In this document: positions 1 through 9,635 of the stretch, piece by piece
How the letters are laid out: each line of letters starts with the position of its first letter
Position numbering within the stretch: the first letter of the stretch is position 1
NCBI GenBank assembly: GCA_963576565.1
Contig: OY755046.1
Span: 52,012,786-52,076,785 of the forward strand
DNA length: 64,000 nucleotides
Origin: Aspidapion aeneum
Lineage: Eukaryota > Arthropoda > Insecta > Coleoptera > Brentidae
Reading direction: 5' to 3'
Notes under the pieces: generated by a model
What the model saw: only the letters and a program-made list of their open reading frames with translations
What the model was told of the DNA's origin: nothing
Databases searched by the model: none
Position numbers and translations under genes: made by a program

Positions 1-59
1 GTCAAAAGTTGACTTAATTTTAACACAAATTTGTGTTAGAAAAAAAAAGTTCTACGTTT

Positions 60-590
60 TTTACGATTTTGTGTAAAAGTAACATTTCCCACTTCCAGGA
101 GCGCTAGAGAACTGAGCTTTAGTAAACTGAAAGAAAGTATGATAAAACTATAGGAAAAAATTTAAAAACCCCAAAATTTTAATTCGCTTCCCTCCCGTAT
201 CAATTTATAGATATGAAAATAACATTGCCCGCTAGAGAGCTGAGCTTTGGAAGGCCGATAGGAACTATGATAAAACTATAGAAAAACATTAAAAAACCAC
301 AAAATTTTAGTTAAGTTCCCTCTTCTATAAATGTAAAATTATGTAAAAGTAACATTGCCCACTTCCAGAAACGCTAGAGAGCTGAGCTTTGGAAGATTGT
401 AAGGAACTAAGAAAAAACTACGGGAAAAATTTTAAAAACACCAATATTTTAATTTACTGCCTTTCGTCATAAATGTAAAGTTATGTAAAAGTAACATTGT
501 CCAATTCCAGGAACGCTAGAGAGCTTGGCTGAAGAGGCTGATAAGAACTATGATAAAACCATAGAAAAAATTAAAAAACCTAAAATTTTT
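60..590 (+). repeat. Tandem array of ~135-bp repeat, about four units
   Basis: Four consecutive diverged units are visible. Each holds an AACATTGCCCACTTCCAG-like block, then GCTAGAGAGCTGAGCTTTGG, then ATGATAAAACTATAG, then an A-rich stretch ending in AAAATTTTAATT and a pyrimidine-rich TTCCCTC block. The AACATT blocks recur near 82, 222, 352 and 493, a period of about 133-141 bp. The same unit in opposite orientation occurs at 2740-2889 and 10056-10165, where the BEL element has split it. No coding capacity is seen, and the first 59 bases add only a short palindrome around AACACAAATTTGTGTT. Confidence 0.8.
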
Positions 591-656
591 TTGGGCATTG
601 TAAAAGTTTTAAACAATTTTACGCATAGTATAGTATTCTTTAAAAAATGAGTCAAA

Positions 657-999
657 TCATAAAAAAAAACATTTCATGTAAAAAAAGCCAAGTACGCGAA
701 AATCGTATTTTGTAAAAAGAATTGAGATAAAAGTAAAGTCAAGTTCTCTAATACAAATTTCAAAATGAAAGGTTCTTACAAGTTAGGAAATGTTTTTCTA
801 AACTTGGCTATTACGGCTGCAAATGAAAAAGAAGTTTGGCTGTAATAGCAAAGTTAAAAAAAAACATTTCCAAACTAGTAAGATCCTTTCATTTTGAAAT
901 TTGTATTAGAGAACTTGGTTTTACTTTTATCTGAATGCTTTTTACGGAATACCATTTTCGCATACTTGACTTTTCTTTACATGAAATGTTTTTGTTACG
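657..999. repeat. Long imperfect foldback (two ~160-bp inverted arms)
   Basis: The sequence from about 657 to 818 reappears as its reverse complement at about 838-999. Matching blocks include AAACATTTCATGTAAA, CAAGTTCTCTAATACAAATT and TCAAAATGAAAGG. The centre is about 20 bp, so the RNA would form one long hairpin. A short piece of the outer arm (TTTTACATGAAATGTTTTTT) also occurs near 10305, so the arm sequence is dispersed. An 87-residue open frame across the right arm (894-1157) is not supported as a gene. The class could be a foldback element or a MITE; no target duplication was identified. Confidence 0.75.
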
Positions 1000-1599
1000 A
1001 TTTACTTTTTCTTAAGAAATCAGTGAGTGTCTGTAGTCTCGTTTTATGGAAAAACTTTTCTGAAAATGTCATGGCCGGACTGCAGGCTATTTTACGGCAG
1101 GCTGTTGAAAGAGATCTAGTATTAATTTTAATTAAGCATAGTGTGTCAGTTTTTTAATTTTCGGTGCCATAGTCACCTTTCAGAAAATCAAAAAAGAAGA
1201 CAAAACGCGGAAAAAGGCTTGTTTAAACGAAAAGTATGAATTTCTATAATTAAATTTTTGGAGTTACCGCTGGCAAACTTACTTATAAGTAATAAACACA
1301 TATAAGTCAAAAAGTATTTAAACCTTTTATTATTTATGAAGAATTTTAATATTTTTTAAATTTTATAAATTTTTGGAAACTAATATAAATAAATTTTGTT
1401 TAAAACCTCTTATGATTCGCACCCAAGGTTCATTATTATTCTAAGCATAAATGGGCTATTAGACTAGTACTATTGGCTGATAGTAGGTAACATTTTGAGC
1501 AGCATAATAAAAAAGTATTTGATCAGACTTATGTACCTGAGTTAGTGTTATTGTTTAAGTCTTTCCTCTATGTATTTTTTTTCGTGTGTAATAAAAATG
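1000..1599. other. AT-rich spacer without recognised feature
   Basis: I see AT-rich sequence with no supported gene, no clear tandem repeat and no terminal inverted repeat. It lies between the foldback and the minisatellite. Confidence 0.5.
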
Positions 1600-2155
1600 T
1601 ACAGGAAGTAACTTCAAGTGAACCGAAAGTGACCCAAAATGACTGAAAACTGACCGAAAGTGACTAAAAGTGAACTTGAAGTGACTGAACATAAATGTCC
1701 GGAAATGGCTAAAAGTGGCCGGAAGTGACTGAAATGAAACCTAACCTAACCTAATCTAAACCTGCTTAAAGTGTGCTGGACATGATCTAAAACTGACTAG
1801 AAGTGACTGTACGTAACCGGACATTTGCGTGAGACTGAACCGGAAGTGAGTGACACTGAATTGGAAGTCAAGGGAGGACAATTGAAAGTGACTAGAATTT
1901 ACAAAAACGAACGGAAGTGAATAAAATTTTACCGGAAGTGACCTAAAATGACCGAAAACTAACCGAAAAGATACCTGAAGTAAACCGGAAGTAAGTTAAA
2001 GTGAACGGAAGCTACTAAAAGTGAACCGGAAGCTACTAAAAGTGAACCGGAAGTTGCTTAAAGACTAGACTAGAAGTGACTGAAACCGGACATGACTTAA
2101 GTGACCGGAAGTGAGTGAAACTGAGCCGAAAGTGAGTGAAACTGAACTGGTGACC
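1600..2155 (+). repeat. Degenerate minisatellite, ~11-bp unit (AAGTGAACCGG-like)
   Basis: About 550 bp consist of variants of AAGTGAACCGG, AAGTGACTGAA and AAGTGACCGGA repeated head to tail with drift in unit length. The array is interrupted at about 1739-1763 by CCTAACCTAACCTAATC, three units of the insect telomeric motif (TTAGG on the other strand). Stop codons occur throughout, so it is not a coding repeat. Confidence 0.8.
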
Positions 2156-2739
2156 CCTGTCATTTGACTATCTAGCTTGCAGGGTGTTTTTAACGCTTAG
2201 ATCTTTTCTGACGAGGCTTTCGTGATTGTAAGTAACAGCCAGAGTAATTTTCTCCATGACATTATAGTATAATCTACCATATAAAAAAAATTCAAAACTA
2301 AGAAAATAAGTTCCTGATTTTCCGTTTTTAAAGACGCCGCTAAGTGCATTTTCCAACTTTGTAAATCCATAGTGATTTTTAGTTATAGTATATTACCCCT
2401 CGTACTTGAACGATGTAAATCTTCCCATCACATCCTTTGGGCAGTAGTGGTCGTATATTGTGCGAAATGACTGGTCTCGACAAATTGCATAGTCTCGCGT
2501 TTTTCACAGGTAGTAAATTTTACGCGTTTAAAGCGAAATCTGTTCTCCTGCCCCGTACCGACTGAACGTTTCTTGGTAGGATATAGGAGAAGCTTGCGCA
2601 ATAGAGGTCTTATCGCATGACACGTGACGGCTCGATGATTATATAAAGCACTATGGAATGCACTCCTTTTTTTAACGGATTTTGATAATATTAGGGTTTT
2701 AAGGTGGTAAAATATGCGGAATATTGTTCAAAACTTTTG
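2156..2739. other. Unassigned unique-looking spacer
   Basis: The segment around 2400-2650 is somewhat richer in G+C than its surroundings and contains a TATATAAAG at about 2641. No open frame with recognisable similarity and no repeat structure was seen. A promoter cannot be claimed from this alone. Confidence 0.4.
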
Positions 2740-2889
2740 CAATGCCTTATTAAATATGTTAAGGTTTTTAAATTTTTTCCTATAGTTTTATCATAGTTCG
2801 TATCAGTCTTCCAAAGCTCAGCTCTTTAGCATTTCTAGAAATGGACAATGTTATTTTTATATAATTTTACATTTGTAGAGGAGGGAAGT
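2740..2889 (-). repeat. Inverted copy of the ~135-bp repeat, left of the BEL insertion
   Basis: Read on the minus strand this matches the units at 60-590, including the GCTCAGCTC / CTATAGTTTTATCATAG blocks. The repeat stops at 2889 with GAAGT, the 5-bp target duplication of the BEL element, and resumes at 10056. Confidence 0.8.
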
Positions 2890-3309
2890 TGATTGGTATA
2901 AAGCGAAAAATTAATTAGATTGCTGGTTCATAAAATTAGTTTACCAATCACCTGCGAATAATTTAATTAATTATGAAATCTGAACTGAAAATAATTACGA
3001 ACAGTTGAAGATGCACTTACCCCTGTTTTTGCAGCGTGTTGTTCGTGACGTCTTTCACACAGAAGTGATTTTTCGACAGCAATTGTCATATATCGAAGCG
3101 CGCACACCCCCAATGTACAAATTCAACTGGTTGAGTGCGCGAAGATGCAATTGAACATGCTCAGAAAGTAAAATAAAATAAAGTTTTCAATCGCATTCGC
3201 CAAAATTCTTAAAGACAAATACGAACGTATAAACGCGAGAAAAATATTAAAATAAAACAAAATTCTTATACCCAAAAGTATATTTACAAAGGCGAGTGAA
3301 TTTTGGACA
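2890..3309 (-). repeat. 3' LTR of the BEL/Pao element (420 bp)
   Basis: It corresponds base for base, as far as can be checked by eye, to 9636-10055 (offset 6746). On the minus strand it starts TGTCC and ends AATCA. It carries GGTATAAGAA about 40 bases from its start, a possible TATA-like element. It also has a splice-donor-like GGGGTAAGTGC with an acceptor-like TTATTCGCAG 69 nt later (3020 to 2952). Whether either is used is unknown. Confidence 0.95.
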
Positions 3310-3321
3310 TTCTGCCCGCCT
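3310..3321 (-). promoter_or_regulatory. Polypurine tract of the BEL/Pao element
   Basis: Immediately upstream of the 3' LTR on the minus strand the sequence reads AGGCGGGCAGAA, purine-rich with two C interruptions. Its position fits the plus-strand primer for reverse transcription. The exact primer boundary is inferred. Confidence 0.5.
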
Positions 3322-3343
3322 AAAAATTACATTGATGTAATTT

Positions 3344-6300
3344 TTAAATGTTTTCAGGTTCAAAGTCCATCGGTAAAGGACATAGCTTTACCAGAGGTCT
3401 TTGAAATATTCCTGAGACAGTGCGCACAGTGGCAACACGTGAGATTTGATCTTCACCTGGGTGAAGGGCAATAATTCTACCAAGCGACCATTTTGTCGGT
3501 GGTAAATTATCCGACTTTATGTGTACCATAGTACCTATAGCAGGGGCGGGACAAGTGGGTTCCAGCCACTTGGACCGCTGCTGCAGTGTATGTAAATATT
3601 CCTTAGAATAACGCGCCCAAAAATCCTGATGTAATCTTTGGATCATCTGCCATCTAGAGAGGCGGTTTAGTTTGATACTGGTTACATCAGGATCGGGTAA
3701 ACTACAAACAGGTTCTAGAGTCAAAAAATGATTTGGTGTCAACGCAGACAAATCATTGGGGTCGCTAGATAAAGGAGACAATGGTCTAGAATTTAATAGC
3801 GCTTCCACTTGTACTAAGACCGTATAAAGCTCTTCGTACGTTAAAATCTGGCTTCCGATAACGCGATACAAATGCGTTTTTACCGCCTTTACTCCACTTT
3901 CTGCTAATCCAGAAAAGTGTGGCGCCCCTGGGGGGTGAAAAAACCACTCAATGGATTCCGCGGCTGCCGCTTGTTTAAATATTATCTGTAATTCCTTATT
4001 TGCACCCTTAAACGTAGTTCCTTGGTCTGATATTATTTTTGAGACCCTTCCTCGACGTGCCATAAAACGCCTTAAAGCACACAGAAAAGCTTCGCTAGAA
4101 TAATCCGAAACTAATTCGATATGAAGAGCCTTGGTAGAGAAGCAAACGAATATGCAGATCCAAGCCTTAAGCGTTTTATTTCCGCGAACTTTTCTGCTTA
4201 ATGATATGGATATTGGACCCGCATAGTCACAACCGACTACGGTAAAACTTTTGACAGCAGATATGCGTAATTTGGGTAAGTTTCCCATTTTTGGTTCAAA
4301 AGGTTTCGGATTAAGTCGCCAACAATTTTTACAGTTAGCGATAACGGTTCTTATCGCCCGCTTAGGAGATAATATCCAGAAATTTTGAAAAATTAAGAAC
4401 TGTAAAGTTTGCAAACCTGGGTGCAAATAAGATTTATGATAGTGTTCAATGAGGAGCGTAGTTAATCTATGTTGTCGTGGTAAAAGAATCGGGTGTTTCT
4501 GGTCATATGAAAGATCAGAATATCGGAGGCGACCTCCAACCCGCAATATATTTTTATTATCAAGAAAAGCGTCTAACTTTCTAAAAGGCTTTGAAATGCG
4601 TTTTTTCGCATTAATATTTGAGATTTCTTGAGAAAATGTGACTGTTTGAACATGCCTGATCAGAAAAATAAGAGCGAGATTAAGTTCTGACAGGACTATG
4701 GGTCCAGTACGATAAGCAAGATTTCTTTTAAAGCAGATAAAACGATACCAGATAGCGATTATCCTTTGAATTTTAGAAAGCGAAGAATATTTGTTTAAAA
4801 GAATATCAAAAAACTTGTTTTCTGTAAATGCGACCAACGTTATTTTCCTTTCTTCACCAAGAACTTCGTCCGAATCCAATGGTTCAGAATAAATGCTTGG
4901 TGGCCAATGCTCATCAGGCATTGAAAGCCAATCTGGACCGCACCACCAAAGGGGCGTATTTAACAATTCTGACGGCAACAAAGTTCTTGTTGCACAGTCT
5001 GCGGGATTATCATTTGTGCGTACATGCTGCCATATTGCAGCTGGTAGTTTATTTTGTATTTTCGCAATCCGGTTGGCGACAAATGTTTTGTATCTATAAG
5101 GGGGATTTTTAATCCAGCTAAGAGCGATTGTGGAATCTGACCACGCGAAAATTTTAGAAATTTTAATTTTATCTCCTAGAATTTTTAAAATTGCGGAAAC
5201 AAGATCAACCAGTAAAACAGCGGCTACTAGCTCTAATCTCGGGATTGAAATTGTTTTTACCGGAGCGATTTTTGCTTTAGCAGCAATGAGAAAAGTGCAG
5301 ATTTTATTATTTTGTAAAACGCGAAAATACGCTATACTAGCGTAAGCTTTTTCTGACGAATCACAGAAAGCGTGAAGTTGACATTCTGTAAAATTATCAA
5401 TAATAAAACGTCGCGGTAAAGAAAAGTTTTGAATAAGGCCTAACTCAGATTTATATTTTAACCAACGTTGGCGTATAAAGGGGGAAACTTCCTGGTCCCA
5501 GTCATATTTTTGTTTCCACAGAAGCTGCAATAGATCTTTGGAGAACAGGCTCAGAGGTGAGAGCCATCCTAGTGGATCAAAGCATCTTGCAATTTCTGAC
5601 AGAATCGTGCGTTTTGTACATTCTCGTTCCAATGGATCTACGCGATAGGTAAAAATATCTTTACAAGGAATCCATTGTAAGCCTAAAATTTTTATTGTTT
5701 CAGATTCTGAATCGAAATTAAACGAGTTTGAGTGCAAGTAAGACTCCGGAAGGTCTTGTAAAAATGACTTAGTGTTGCTTGCAAATTTTCTAAGTTCGAA
5801 CCCACCGTTTCCCAATAGTTCTATAAGTTGATCGCGTAAATTTCTAGCTTCTGAGAGGTTATTTGCATTACAAATTAAATCATCAACGTAAATTGAGGTT
5901 TTGAGTACCTCACGAGCTTGAGGAAACTTGTTTCCTTCATCCTGTGCTAATTGAGCAATGACGCGGTTAGCGAGATATGGAGAAGAGCTCAGACCAAAAG
6001 TGACCCGTTTAAAACGCATGTCTTTTATGGGCTCGTTGGGAGTGAATCTCCATATTATTCTTTGAAAATCCCTATGAATAGGGGCAATTAAAACTTGTGT
6101 AAACATGCTTTTAAGATCACAAGTAAAGACCACAGAAGAAATACGAAAACTGAGAAGTAGAGCAAAAACTTCTTTTTGAAGTTTTGGCCCCGTAAGAAGG
6201 GTGTCATTTAGCGAGGGTGAATTTTGATTTGGACGAGACGATCCGTCGAAAACAATTCGAATATTGTCACCCTTGGCTACGCAATGATGGGGTAAGTAAA

Positions 6301-8374
6301 AAGAGTTTTTATTTATTTCTTCGTCAGGAATAATTTCAAGATAATCATTGTTAATATATTCTTGAATAGTATCTGAATATTTTTTATAAATATTAGGATT
6401 TAAAATTAAGCGTTTTTCAAGCGAAAAAAATCTTCTTAAAGCCAATGAGCGCGTTGCATGAAAATCAAATTGCGGAGGCGTATTATCTTGGAAAGGTAGT
6501 TCTACCATGTATCGCCCTGTTTCGTCTCTACAGTGAGTCTCAACAAAGCTTTTCTCGGCAAGAATATCGGAGGGCGAGCAAAAATTTGCTTTAGGTAGCT
6601 CTTCTAATTCCCAAAAGCGTTTTAAAGCGTGGTCTAGCGATAGTGAATCGGTTTCATTTACAGAGCAAAATAAAGCGGTTGAATGTGATTGCGATTTAAT
6701 TTTATTATTTTTATTTTTTCCCATAATAATATAGCCAAAAATACTATTAAGAAGAATTGGTTTGTTGGGGCCATTATCAATGCGCCCTTCGCGTAAAATA
6801 TAGGGAAAAATATCAGCGCCCAAAAGAAAATCAATATTAGCGGGTTCTTGGAACGTAGGGTCCGCGAGGGGTACATTTTGAAAATCAGAAGTATCTATAT
6901 TACCTAAATAAGTGCTAGGAATTTCCGAACACAACTTGGGTAAGATCACAGCGTCGACTGACATGCGTGGTTCCGTTTGATTATACGGTTTGATAATACA
7001 AGTTACTCCTCCCTGAGAGGTAACTTCATTCATAGATCCTAATCCTTGAATAGAAAGGGATAAACTATAGCGTGGAAGTGAAAGTTTTTTGAAAAACTTC
7101 AAAGAGACGTAACTGCATTCTGAGCCAGAATCAAGAATAACCCTAGCTTTTTGAAAAATGCCACGAGAATCCATAACCTCGATAATAGCGGTAGATAAAA
7201 TTGTATTCTGAGCGTGCGAATTGGAGAAGTAATTTAAGGTATTTTGCGAATTTTGAGGTAAATTTTCCATACCTGTTTGTGGCGGTTGCTGAAAAGCGCG
7301 AGAGGTTGGCGAATTATTTTGCTGAGGCGAGATATTACCATTAAGAGCAGGCGAATTATTTTGTGAAGAACTTTGCGGGTTATTGTATTGCGAATTATAA
7401 AAGGGGGGTCGTACATTAGAATTGTAATTATTTTCAAGATTCGTGCGGTTAGAAGTATGTGGACTGTAATTGTTGTTATTTTTAAAAATATGTAAAAGAG
7501 AGTGATGTCTATTAGATTGACAGTAACGACAAACAGACTGCGATTGACACAAAGCTAGGTTATGTTGCCCACTTAAACAATTAGGACACCAGTTGTTGTC
7601 TTTAGCTAACTGAAAACGTTCAGAGGAATTTTTATTTTTAAATTCTAAGCATCTGTAAATATTATGGTCACGTGATTGACATAAAAGACAAGATTGATTT
7701 GAATTATTTAACTTTGTATTATTATTTCGACTTGCATTACCAAAAAATGCAGAAGTTTGTCTAGGTTTTGACTGATTAGAAGAAAATCTATTTTTTGTGT
7801 CTGTTTTTAAAGGTGAAGAAAAATCAGTTTTAGTTGAAAATTCTACCGCTTCTATAGCGTTACATCGTTTTAGTACAAAATTCTTTAAATCGTCAAAAGT
7901 AGGAACTTGAGATGGATCATTAAGTTCAAGTTCAAATCGCGTCATGGTCTCCTGATCTAAATGTTTACTGAAATTATAGTATAGCAAAAAAGACCAATCA
8001 TCTGTGGGAAAACCAAGTACCTTAAGGGCGGAGAGATTTTCACTATATACGTCAACTATTGTGCGCAATTGTTTTGAATTTTTAGAATTTGTTACGTAAG
8101 GAACATTATCCATTGTTTTTAAATGTGAAAAAGCAATAAGCCGTTTGTTATCGTAGCGGTTTTTTAGCGATTCGAGAGCAATTGAATAATTAGCGGCGGC
8201 TAAAGGTGTGCATTGCACCAGTGCTAGCGGGGGTCCCTCTAGGGAGTTTAAAAGATGGTTAAATTTCTCTATATTCGAAATATTTGTGTTGTCAACTAGC
8301 GCATTAAACATGTCCATAAAATTTCTAAATTGTCTAATATCGCCGGAAAATTTTGGAACTTTCAAATTAGTCAA
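3344..8374 (-). CDS. BEL/Pao gag-pol polyprotein, main open frame (1676 codons)
   Basis: This encodes the structural and enzymatic proteins that copy the element and integrate the copy. Numbering from codon 1 at 8374: gag region of the DUF1759 type at 1-165; three zinc knuckles (C229/C232/H237/C242; C263/C266/H271/C276; C282/C285/H290/H295); a retroviral-type aspartic protease with DSG at 415-417; reverse transcriptase with first catalytic Asp at 753 and YVDD at 829-832; RNase H with D1005, E1048, D1080 and D1126; integrase with an HHCC finger (H1313, H1318, C1348, C1351) and DDE at D1383, D1450 and E1492; and a C-terminal integrase domain (DUF5641-like) near 1570-1670. All catalytic residues I looked for are present. 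The codon at 8374 is TTG, so it is not the natural start. The frame stays open upstream to a TAA at 8471-8473 and continues in phase into the gag segment beyond it. Confidence 0.95.
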   Translation of the reverse strand: MTNLKVPKFSGDIRQFRNFMDMFNALVDNTNISNIEKFNHLLNSLEGPPLALVQCTPLAAANYSIALESLKNRYDNKRLIAFSHLKTMDNVPYVTNSKNSKQLRTIVDVYSENLSALKVLGFPTDDWSFLLYYNFSKHLDQETMTRFELELNDPSQVPTFDDLKNFVLKRCNAIEAVEFSTKTDFSSPLKTDTKNRFSSNQSKPRQTSAFFGNASRNNNTKLNNSNQSCLLCQSRDHNIYRCLEFKNKNSSERFQLAKDNNWCPNCLSGQHNLALCQSQSVCRYCQSNRHHSLLHIFKNNNNYSPHTSNRTNLENNYNSNVRPPFYNSQYNNPQSSSQNNSPALNGNISPQQNNSPTSRAFQQPPQTGMENLPQNSQNTLNYFSNSHAQNTILSTAIIEVMDSRGIFQKARVILDSGSECSYVSLKFFKKLSLPRYSLSLSIQGLGSMNEVTSQGGVTCIIKPYNQTEPRMSVDAVILPKLCSEIPSTYLGNIDTSDFQNVPLADPTFQEPANIDFLLGADIFPYILREGRIDNGPNKPILLNSIFGYIIMGKNKNNKIKSQSHSTALFCSVNETDSLSLDHALKRFWELEELPKANFCSPSDILAEKSFVETHCRDETGRYMVELPFQDNTPPQFDFHATRSLALRRFFSLEKRLILNPNIYKKYSDTIQEYINNDYLEIIPDEEINKNSFYLPHHCVAKGDNIRIVFDGSSRPNQNSPSLNDTLLTGPKLQKEVFALLLSFRISSVVFTCDLKSMFTQVLIAPIHRDFQRIIWRFTPNEPIKDMRFKRVTFGLSSSPYLANRVIAQLAQDEGNKFPQAREVLKTSIYVDDLICNANNLSEARNLRDQLIELLGNGGFELRKFASNTKSFLQDLPESYLHSNSFNFDSESETIKILGLQWIPCKDIFTYRVDPLERECTKRTILSEIARCFDPLGWLSPLSLFSKDLLQLLWKQKYDWDQEVSPFIRQRWLKYKSELGLIQNFSLPRRFIIDNFTECQLHAFCDSSEKAYASIAYFRVLQNNKICTFLIAAKAKIAPVKTISIPRLELVAAVLLVDLVSAILKILGDKIKISKIFAWSDSTIALSWIKNPPYRYKTFVANRIAKIQNKLPAAIWQHVRTNDNPADCATRTLLPSELLNTPLWWCGPDWLSMPDEHWPPSIYSEPLDSDEVLGEERKITLVAFTENKFFDILLNKYSSLSKIQRIIAIWYRFICFKRNLAYRTGPIVLSELNLALIFLIRHVQTVTFSQEISNINAKKRISKPFRKLDAFLDNKNILRVGGRLRYSDLSYDQKHPILLPRQHRLTTLLIEHYHKSYLHPGLQTLQFLIFQNFWILSPKRAIRTVIANCKNCWRLNPKPFEPKMGNLPKLRISAVKSFTVVGCDYAGPISISLSRKVRGNKTLKAWICIFVCFSTKALHIELVSDYSSEAFLCALRRFMARRGRVSKIISDQGTTFKGANKELQIIFKQAAAAESIEWFFHPPGAPHFSGLAESGVKAVKTHLYRVIGSQILTYEELYTVLVQVEALLNSRPLSPLSSDPNDLSALTPNHFLTLEPVCSLPDPDVTSIKLNRLSRWQMIQRLHQDFWARYSKEYLHTLQQRSKWLEPTCPAPAIGTMVHIKSDNLPPTKWSLGRIIALHPGEDQISRVATVRTVSGIFQRPLVKLCPLPMDFEPENI

Positions 8375-8470
8375 GTTTGGCGGTCGATTACCACTAGATA
8401 ATCCCGAAGCAGAGGATGCGTCGGTTTCAACCTTCAGTGTTGGCTTTTCAAACAGCGCGGTATACTTAGC

Positions 8471-8746
8471 TTAATTGTAAGATCGTAAGTATTCAAAGTC
8501 TTTTCTCACTCCTTCTTCGGTATCAATTTCAAAATCGTCGGTCGCTGACATTAAAGATATAAGATTTTGATGATATTTAGCAAAATCGTTAACCACTTGA
8601 TCAATTTGAGCGTACATAATTTTAAACTGAAGTTTAGCCGTCTCGTCAGCATCAGAAGCCGAGTCAGCAAAAGTTTTTAATTCTTTCATTTGATTATGAC
8701 ACATTGTGCGAAGGGTCTTATACGATTTAATCTTAGCCGCGGACAT
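8471..8746 (-). CDS. BEL/Pao gag N-terminal segment (91 codons), same frame as gag-pol
   Basis: It begins with an ATG at 8746 (context ATCATCATGTCC on the minus strand) and ends with TAA at 8471-8473. The start and the downstream gag-pol frame are exactly in phase (8746 minus 8374 is 372, or 124 codons). Only one stop codon, followed by 32 open codons rich in Ser, Pro and Asn, separates the two. Its length, acidic and coiled-coil-like composition and position are what is expected for the start of a BEL gag. It therefore looks like the true N-terminus of the polyprotein. The TAA could be a nonsense mutation in this copy, a natural readthrough site, or a sequencing error; the sequence alone does not decide. 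Confidence 0.85.
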   Translation of the reverse strand: MSAAKIKSYKTLRTMCHNQMKELKTFADSASDADETAKLQFKIMYAQIDQVVNDFAKYHQNLISLMSATDDFEIDTEEGVRKDFEYLRSYN

Positions 8747-9635
8747 GATGATCCTTTATTTAATGCAGATGGGTATAATAAAGAAAAGCAAAACTAAATT
8801 TTTAATTATTTTTAGCAATTTAGGGATATTACGCGGTATTTTTAACAATTTAGCCAAATAAAATCAATTTATTAAAATCAATTATTGGTAAAATTATCAA
8901 TTTATTTAGTGATACTAATAAATAAAAGGGAAAGCGAATTATTAATAATATAATTTTTAATTGAATTTAACCATATTATTTTAGCGAATTAATAAATTTT
9001 TATAAATTAAGTAACGGTGAAAATAGCGAATTATTTATTTACCTTTGTTAGTTAATAAGAGCGAAAACGAACTATTTATTTATATTTACTAATAAATAAA
9101 AGCGAAATATTTTTTAATAGTTAAGGGGAATTGCGCGGTGCGAATTAGCGATAATTAATTAACTTAGCGACATGCAATAGCGAGTTATCTACTAGCGATC
9201 CCAATAATTTGTAAATATAGGCAAGTAAGAAGCTTAAATTATAAACCTCTTTACACAATAAATAATACTATGGCACCCATAAAGCTGCAATAAAAGTTCT
9301 AAACTAAAGCAGCAGTAATAAAATAAAATGCAGATAGGACCTACTGGTAAGCCTATATCATATGCCGATAAATTACGTGCAATTGTTTATGTATATGTAA
9401 CCTGCCTAAAACCTACTACTCATTTTAGGAAAGAATGTTAAAGAAAAAAAAACTGGAATGATAAGCTCATATTCAATGACCTTGAATTTATTTCTCCGAA
9501 ACAAATTACCTATTTATAAATCGTCAAAGACGGAAAACCAAAACACGTTGAAAAATGAAAAAAACCTATTATACTTTTTATTATTAGCGAAGCGAATAAA
9601 AACTTTCAAACGCGTTCGGCTCGTAGGGCCAAAAA
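8747..9635 (-). other. BEL/Pao 5' leader
   Basis: About 890 bp of very AT-rich, non-coding sequence lies between the 5' LTR and the gag ATG. It contains repeated AGCGAATTATTTATTTA-like and AATCAATTTATTA blocks. No open frame in the sense direction is supported. A 68-residue open frame on the plus strand at 9458-9664 runs into the LTR and is not a gene. Confidence 0.75.
9614..9631 (-). promoter_or_regulatory. Primer-binding site of the BEL/Pao element
   Basis: Four bases inside the 5' LTR on the minus strand is TGGCCCTACGAGCCGAAC. It starts with TGG, complementary to a tRNA 3' CCA end. From memory of insect tRNAs the closest match is the 3' end of tRNA-Tyr (shared CGGCTCG core), with a few differences. 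The tRNA identity is an inference. Confidence 0.65.

Noticed and set aside
2630..2660. TATATAAAG as a core promoter
   Set aside because: No coding sequence follows in a sensible position, and such words are frequent in AT-rich DNA.
4449..5345. Several 60-94-codon plus-strand frames opposite the BEL gag-pol
   Set aside because: They are shadows of the long minus-strand coding sequence and have no recognisable motif.
6658..7437. Minus-strand 72- and 67-codon frames inside gag-pol
   Set aside because: They are out-of-phase frames within the gag-pol region.
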